DNA of 9,515 nucleotides, from assembly GCA_003647375.1 (NCBI GenBank), contig QMMS01000176.1, positions 1 through 9,515 on the forward strand, in the 5' to 3' direction. A program made the position numbers and the translations under genes. This DNA comes from Deltaproteobacteria bacterium (GTDB taxonomy: Bacteria; Desulfobacterota; Desulfobacteria; Desulfobacterales; B30-G6). The notes beneath the pieces are model-generated. The model saw nothing but the letters and a program-made list of their open reading frames with translations. It was not told the DNA's origin and did no database searches. Of this stretch, positions 5,979 to 9,515 are shown in pieces. Position 1 is the stretch's first letter. The number at the start of each line of letters is the position of its first letter.

Positions 5979-7562
5979 ATGTTGCGTGTATTTCAAAACG
6001 ACCTGTTTCTACCGGAAGATTTCATCACCACCCTGGAACTGGTCCCGGGGAAAGATTCCTCGGGTCGGTCTGTGGACACCGTCATGGGCATCGCCCGGGA
6101 TTCATTTTCCGATGGAGGGCTTTCAGCCGTATCCATCACCGACAACCCCGGCGGTAATCCCTCTCTGAGCCCGGATGTGCTCGGACACGATATTTTCAAG
6201 GTCGGCATGGATGTCATCGTTCACTTTACCTGCCGGGACCTGAACCGGGTTGGAATGGAAAGCAGGGCGCTCCAACTATCCATGATGGGCATGAAGAATC
6301 TACTGGCCCTGACCGGGGATTATACCGGCAAGGGATTCGGCGGCCAGGGCGCGCCTGTCTTCGATCTTGACGCCGTGAATCTCCTTATGATGCTCGATCA
6401 CCTCAGCCATCGGTTTCATGAAAACGGAGATCCGGACGGTTTCTTTGCGGGATGTGCCGTATCCCCTTTCAAGTACACCGAGGCGGAATGCTTTGCTCAA
6501 TATGCCAAACTCTGCAGGAAAATTTCAGCCGGCGCGCGCTTCATCATAACCCAGCTCGGGTATGATGCACGTAAGTTTGCTGAGCTGATAACGGTTTTGA
6601 AGCAGCTCGAAGTGAACCTGCCGGTATTCGGATCCATCTATCTCCTGACACCCCGGTCCGCCAGAATCATGAATAAGGGTATGGTGCCCGGTGTTGTGGT
6701 CACCGACAAACTCCTGACAAGGGTATTGGATGAATGGAAAAACCCAAAAGCCGGGCGCGTCAAAGCCATCGAACGGGCAGCCAAACTGGGTGCCATTCTC
6801 AAGGGCCTCGGATACCAGGGAATGCACCTGGGCGGTATTCACAAAACCTTCGATGTGGCGGGGGATGTCATGAGCCACATGAAAGCCATCCAGGATCAAT
6901 GGCAAAGTTTTCTACCGGAATTCGAATATCCAGTTACCAACGGCTTTTACGTGTTCCCGGATGACATCTCCGAAAAATTGCCTGCCAACAGTTTTGGGCA
7001 GCAGACATCCATCCCAATGCTGGAAAAAATCCATTTCAGGCTGATGAAATCCTTTCACAACCGGTTCTTCAGCTTTGAATCGAAACAAGCCAGGACCCTG
7101 GAAAAAGTTTGTGGATGGATTGATCACCATCGAATGGCAGAAGGGATCGTGACACTTTTAGAAAATTCGGCCAAGAAGCTCCTGTTGGGTTGTCAACATT
7201 GCGGGGACTGTGGCATTCAGAACCTGGCCTTTCTGTGTCCCGAATCCAGATGTCCCAAGCATACCCGTAATGGCGCCTGCGGCGGAAGCTCCGACGGGAA
7301 GTGTGAGGTACGGACAGACCGAAACTGTGTCTGGGTAAGAACTTACCGGCGAATGGCATACAGCGGGACCTGCCAAAATCTGCTTTCAGGTTGCGTGCCA
7401 CCCAGGATGTGGGAACTCAACCAGACATCCTCCTGGCTGAATTTTCACCTCAAACGGGATCACCAGAGTGTCTCCACGGGTCTGGAAAAGTATTGCCGTC
7501 TGGAAGACTGTCAGTTGTCCTTTTGTGAACACTACGGAAAGCCATTAAACCCTAAAGGGTAG
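5979..7562 (+). CDS. metF: Methylene-tetrahydrofolate reductase fused to a MetV-like cysteine-rich C-terminal domain
   Basis: The enzyme interconverts 5,10-methylene- and 5-methyl-tetrahydrofolate in the cytosol. In anaerobes it belongs to the methyl branch of the Wood-Ljungdahl pathway. The 527-residue protein has an N-terminal FAD-binding MTHFR barrel (~residues 10-310). Glu20 in TLELVPGK aligns with the catalytic Glu, CRDLNR is at 85-90, and Asp114 in LLALTGD aligns with the conserved Asp. A cysteine-rich module follows from ~400 (C405, C408, C411, C420, C425, C434, C442, C450, C465, C472, C506, C511, C516). It resembles MetV/MTHFR_C, a separate protein in acetogens that links MTHFR to electron-transfer partners. 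The frame is open back to an ATG at 5901, but those 26 residues are not family-like, so the ATG at 5979 is preferred. Both have weak Shine-Dalgarno signals. The nearby MttB-family gene suggests methyl-group oxidation. Confidence 0.93.
   Translation: MLRVFQNDLFLPEDFITTLELVPGKDSSGRSVDTVMGIARDSFSDGGLSAVSITDNPGGNPSLSPDVLGHDIFKVGMDVIVHFTCRDLNRVGMESRALQLSMMGMKNLLALTGDYTGKGFGGQGAPVFDLDAVNLLMMLDHLSHRFHENGDPDGFFAGCAVSPFKYTEAECFAQYAKLCRKISAGARFIITQLGYDARKFAELITVLKQLEVNLPVFGSIYLLTPRSARIMNKGMVPGVVVTDKLLTRVLDEWKNPKAGRVKAIERAAKLGAILKGLGYQGMHLGGIHKTFDVAGDVMSHMKAIQDQWQSFLPEFEYPVTNGFYVFPDDISEKLPANSFGQQTSIPMLEKIHFRLMKSFHNRFFSFESKQARTLEKVCGWIDHHRMAEGIVTLLENSAKKLLLGCQHCGDCGIQNLAFLCPESRCPKHTRNGACGGSSDGKCEVRTDRNCVWVRTYRRMAYSGTCQNLLSGCVPPRMWELNQTSSWLNFHLKRDHQSVSTGLEKYCRLEDCQLSFCEHYGKPLNPKG
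7549..7560. other. Overlapping convergent stop codons in a short palindrome
   Basis: ACCCT-AA-AGGGT is a 12-base perfect palindrome containing the activator's stop (TAG, minus strand 7552-7554) and abutting the MTHFR stop (7560-7562). The two-base centre is too tight for an RNA hairpin, and no T-run follows, so it is not called a terminator. The two transcripts must overlap at their 3' ends. Confidence 0.5.
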
Positions 7563-8958
7563 GCTTCAGCGGGATATCCCACTTCTTCATGTACTTCCAT
7601 ATGGCCGTTCGACTCAGACCCACACGTCTTGCAACCTCTGCCTTGTTCCAGTCGCATTCCGACAAAAGTGATTCGAGATGCAATTTGGTAAGGCGCTCGC
7701 GATGTCTGGGTTGATCGTAAGGTTCACAAGACCGTGCCGCTAATTCCGGTTGATACTTCGCCCTTCGCAATTCAACCGGCAGATCGAAGATATCGATCTC
7801 TTTTTCATTACACAACACAAAGGCATGTTCGATGGCATTCTCCAGTTCACGGACATTCCCGGGCCAGGAGTGATCCATGAAGAGCCGCAGGGCTGTCTGG
7901 GAGAGGCCCTGGATTTGTTTGTCTGTTTTTTTATTCTGTTGGACGATAAAATGACTGGCCAGAAGCGGTATGTCCTCTTTTCTATGTCTGAGAGGCGGTA
8001 CGTCAATCGGAAAAACCTTCAGACGGTAATACAGATCCTGCCGAAACTCTCCGGTCCGTACAAGCTGGTAAAGATCCTTATTGGTGGCGGCGACGATCCG
8101 GATGTCGATTTTTTGCTTTCTGGACTCTCCCACACGCTCGATTTCTCTTTCCTGGAGCACCCGCAAGAGTTTAACCTGGATAAAGGGACTGATGTCCCCG
8201 ATCTCGTCCAGAAAAACAGCCCCTCCTTCGGCTTCCTCGAAACGGCCCTTGCGATCCCGAATAGCACCTGTAAAAGCACCTTTTGCATGTCCGAACAGTT
8301 CGCTCTCCAGCAACGATTCGGTCAATGCGCTGCAGTTAACCGTAACCAGCGGTTTGCCGGCCCTTTCGCTGTTGTAATGAATCGCACCAGCCACCAGCTC
8401 TTTGCCCGTACCACTCTCGCCCTGAATCAAAACCGTCGCCTCACTGGCCGACGCCGCCCGGATGGCAGAAAAGACGTCCCGCATGGCTCGGCTCTTGCCG
8501 ATGATATTGTCGAGCCTGTGAACCTCTCCCAGCTTGCGTGAAATTTCCTCGATCTGCTGGCGTGCTTTTTTCAACTCTGTCAGGTCTGTTACCGTTTCGA
8601 CAATACCGATCACATTGTCATCACCTTTTTTTACAAGCCGCGCACTTTTGAGAACCGGTACATCATGACCGTCTTTGTGGCGCAGGGCGCACTCCTTGGC
8701 ATCTACGGCACCCCTTTCATAGATGCCGCATTCATTGACGCCGCCGGGGCAGCTCTTTTTGAGACATAAATTGAATCTCAGTATGTTGCATGTTTGGCCC
8801 AGGGCCTCCCGGGCGCTGTACCCGCTGATCTTTTCCATGGAGATATTCCAGGAAGTAATTTTACCTGCCCGATCGAGAGTAAAAACGCCATCAGCCATGG
8901 ATTCCAGGAGATACCTGGCAAATCGGGGGTCGAGTGTGTCCTGCTTGGTGTGTGTCAT
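7552..8958 (-). CDS. PAS-domain sigma-54-dependent transcriptional activator (AAA+, Fis-type HTH)
   Basis: The 468-residue protein activates RNA polymerase carrying sigma-54 by ATP hydrolysis. An N-terminal PAS sensor (~15-125) holds five cysteines (C57, C65, C70, C77, C90). The AAA+ domain (~150-385) follows, with Walker A GESGTGKE (180-187), the sigma-54-contacting GAFTGA loop (227-232), Walker B VFLDE and the arginine-finger region FRQDLYYRL, ending with WPGNVREL (365-372). The C-terminal Fis-type helix-turn-helix is WNKAEVARRVGLSRTAIWKY. There is no receiver domain, so the PAS domain probably senses a ligand or redox state. The ATG at 8958 is preferred over a GTG at 8964 because AGG lies five bases upstream of it. 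The gene diverges from the mttB-like gene and overlaps the MTHFR 3' end by 11 bases. It is well placed to control methylated-amine genes, though no good sigma-54 site is seen in the window. Confidence 0.94.
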   Translation of the reverse strand: MTHTKQDTLDPRFARYLLESMADGVFTLDRAGKITSWNISMEKISGYSAREALGQTCNILRFNLCLKKSCPGGVNECGIYERGAVDAKECALRHKDGHDVPVLKSARLVKKGDDNVIGIVETVTDLTELKKARQQIEEISRKLGEVHRLDNIIGKSRAMRDVFSAIRAASASEATVLIQGESGTGKELVAGAIHYNSERAGKPLVTVNCSALTESLLESELFGHAKGAFTGAIRDRKGRFEEAEGGAVFLDEIGDISPFIQVKLLRVLQEREIERVGESRKQKIDIRIVAATNKDLYQLVRTGEFRQDLYYRLKVFPIDVPPLRHRKEDIPLLASHFIVQQNKKTDKQIQGLSQTALRLFMDHSWPGNVRELENAIEHAFVLCNEKEIDIFDLPVELRRAKYQPELAARSCEPYDQPRHRERLTKLHLESLLSECDWNKAEVARRVGLSRTAIWKYMKKWDIPLKPTL

Positions 8959-8980
8959 TGTCACCTGCCGAAATGGAATT

Positions 8981-8986
8981 ATTATA
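8981..8986 (-). promoter_or_regulatory. Possible -10 element of the activator gene
   Basis: On the minus strand a perfect TATAAT is followed some 22 bases later by the activator ATG at 8958. The -35 position (about 9004-9009, CTAACT) matches poorly, so this promoter would be weak or need an activator. The surrounding sequence is AT-rich, so chance occurrence is possible. Confidence 0.3.
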
Positions 8987-9012
8987 AAATAAACATATAT
9001 CTTAGTTAGATA

Positions 9013-9032
9013 GTAACGTTACCTAACGTTAC
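9013..9032. promoter_or_regulatory. Tandem 10-base palindromes between the activator and mttB-like genes
   Basis: GTAACGTTAC (9013-9022, a perfect palindrome) is followed directly by CTAACGTTAC (9023-9032). The core TAACGTTA is thus repeated with a 10-base period, placing both copies on the same face of the helix. The site lies about 155 bases upstream of the mttB-like ATG and about 55 upstream of the activator ATG. That suits an upstream activator site or autoregulatory operator. Recognition by the neighbouring Fis-type helix-turn-helix is inference. Confidence 0.5.
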
Positions 9033-9097
9033 GGAAACAGCATAAAGCCAGGCAACGCCTTTGTCAAATCGTTACATGGTTTTATTTTGAGAACCGC

Positions 9098-9125
9098 TTG
9101 ACAACGGGAGTGACTTCGGAATAAT
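9098..9125 (+). promoter_or_regulatory. Sigma-70-type promoter of the mttB-like gene
   Basis: A perfect -35 TTGACA (9098-9103), a 16-base spacer and a -10 AATAAT (9120-9125, five of six consensus positions) stand upstream of the mttB-like gene. They predict a leader of about 55 bases. This is the best promoter-like match noticed in the window, and it is unexpected beside a sigma-54 activator gene. Confidence 0.6.
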
Positions 9126-9173
9126 TTCGTTTTTCGAACCTGAGCTGAGCGATTTTTAAGGAAGATTTCCCTG

Positions 9174-9179
9174 AAAGGA
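9174..9179 (+). promoter_or_regulatory. Ribosome binding site of the mttB-like gene
   Basis: AAAGGA lies seven bases before the ATG at 9187 and fixes the start. A second purine-rich AAGGAAG lies further upstream at 9158-9164. Confidence 0.65.
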
Positions 9180-9186
9180 TTACGCC

Positions 9187-9515
9187 ATGATTCTACCTGT
9201 CGAATGGAAAACAGGTCTCCAGTTGCTGCCTAAAGAAGACATCATCAACATTCATGAAGCCAGTCTGCATATTCTCGAACATACCGGTATGGTCATGCTC
9301 CTGGGGGAAAAACGCCTGAACACTCTTTCGGATTTTGGATTGAAGGTGGACCGCAAAACAAATACTGTCCGCTTTCCACCGCACATCGTGGAAAATGCCC
9401 TCCAACACGCGCCTGAATCTTATACACTGCATGCCAGGAATCCGGAGAACAACCTTTCCCTGGATGGGCACCACGGGTATCTCAGCCTGGACGGTACCGG
9501 TCTCAAGGTAAGGGA
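9187..9515 (+). CDS. MttB/MtgB-type corrinoid methyltransferase (trimethylamine methyltransferase family), 5' part only
   Basis: The first 109 codons are present and the gene runs off the window end. Members of this family, usually about 470-500 residues, transfer a methyl group from trimethylamine, glycine betaine or related quaternary amines to a cognate corrinoid protein in the cytosol. The visible part matches the family N-terminus: IHEASLHILEHTGM, then LSDFGLKVDRKTNTVRFPPHIVENAL, LHARNPENNLSLDG and YLSLDGTGLKV. The site where trimethylamine enzymes carry in-frame amber-encoded pyrrolysine lies much further downstream. I therefore cannot tell a pyrrolysine enzyme (MttB) from the non-pyrrolysine betaine type (MtgB). 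The latter is far commoner in Desulfobacterota, by general knowledge. The start has a good ribosome site and a strong promoter upstream. The divergent sigma-54 activator and nearby MTHFR support a role in using methylated amines as a carbon or energy source. Confidence 0.9.
   Translation, partial: MILPVEWKTGLQLLPKEDIINIHEASLHILEHTGMVMLLGEKRLNTLSDFGLKVDRKTNTVRFPPHIVENALQHAPESYTLHARNPENNLSLDGHHGYLSLDGTGLKVR

Noticed and set aside
7750..8541. 263-codon plus-strand open frame
   Set aside because: It is antisense to the AAA+ domain of the sigma-54 activator. The minus-strand frame carries all the motifs, and this one has none.
9051..9065. Sigma-54 promoter GGCAA-N5-TTGTC before the mttB-like gene
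   Set aside because: The GG element is present, but the -12 element has GT in place of the near-invariant GC, so it is not listed as a feature.
9193..9474. 93-codon minus-strand open frame at the window end
   Set aside because: It is antisense to the mttB-like gene, which has family motifs, a ribosome site and a promoter.

Overview
The window looks like chromosomal DNA of an anaerobic, metabolically versatile Desulfobacterota-type bacterium (Desulfobacteraceae/Desulfosarcina-like). I infer this from gene content: an MttB-family corrinoid methyltransferase, a methylene-tetrahydrofolate reductase fused to a MetV-like cysteine-rich domain, a PAS-type sigma-54 activator, several Old Yellow Enzyme (OYE)-family flavoenzymes, and degenerate 7-base spacer repeats. 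No rRNA or marker gene is present to confirm it.

Layout. (1) 74-877, minus strand: an AT-rich surE nucleotidase gene. Its base composition breaks sharply from everything to its right. (2) 930-5846, minus strand: a five-gene operon-like run. Read 5' to 3' it is a MarR regulator, a FadH-like iron-sulfur flavoenzyme, a hotdog thioesterase, a nitronate monooxygenase remnant and a second OYE-family oxidoreductase. Two members are damaged. The FadH-like gene carries a one-base frameshift near 4004. The nitronate monooxygenase has lost its N-terminal ~40% and its motif histidine. Degenerate heptamer arrays lie directly after the stop codons of the FadH-like and thioesterase genes, and the monooxygenase truncation point sits at the edge of one array. 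(3) 5979-7562, plus strand: the MTHFR-MetV fusion, divergent from marR. (4) 7552-8958, minus strand: a PAS-AAA-Fis sigma-54 activator whose 3' end overlaps that of the MTHFR gene by 11 bases. (5) 9187 to the window end, plus strand: the first 109 codons of an MttB-family methyltransferase, divergent from the activator, with a strong sigma-70-type promoter and a tandem palindrome between them.

How the genes may work together. MttB-family proteins move a methyl group from a quaternary or tertiary amine to a corrinoid protein. Methyl-tetrahydrofolate formed from it can be oxidised by MTHFR/MetV in a reversed Wood-Ljungdahl methyl branch. The right half therefore looks like a methylated-amine utilisation locus under a sigma-54 activator. 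The left operon has the content of an acyl-CoA or enoate reduction/hydrolysis cassette under MarR control, apparently decaying or carrying sequence errors. A link between the two halves (the OYE enzymes acting as N-demethylases) is possible but unproven.
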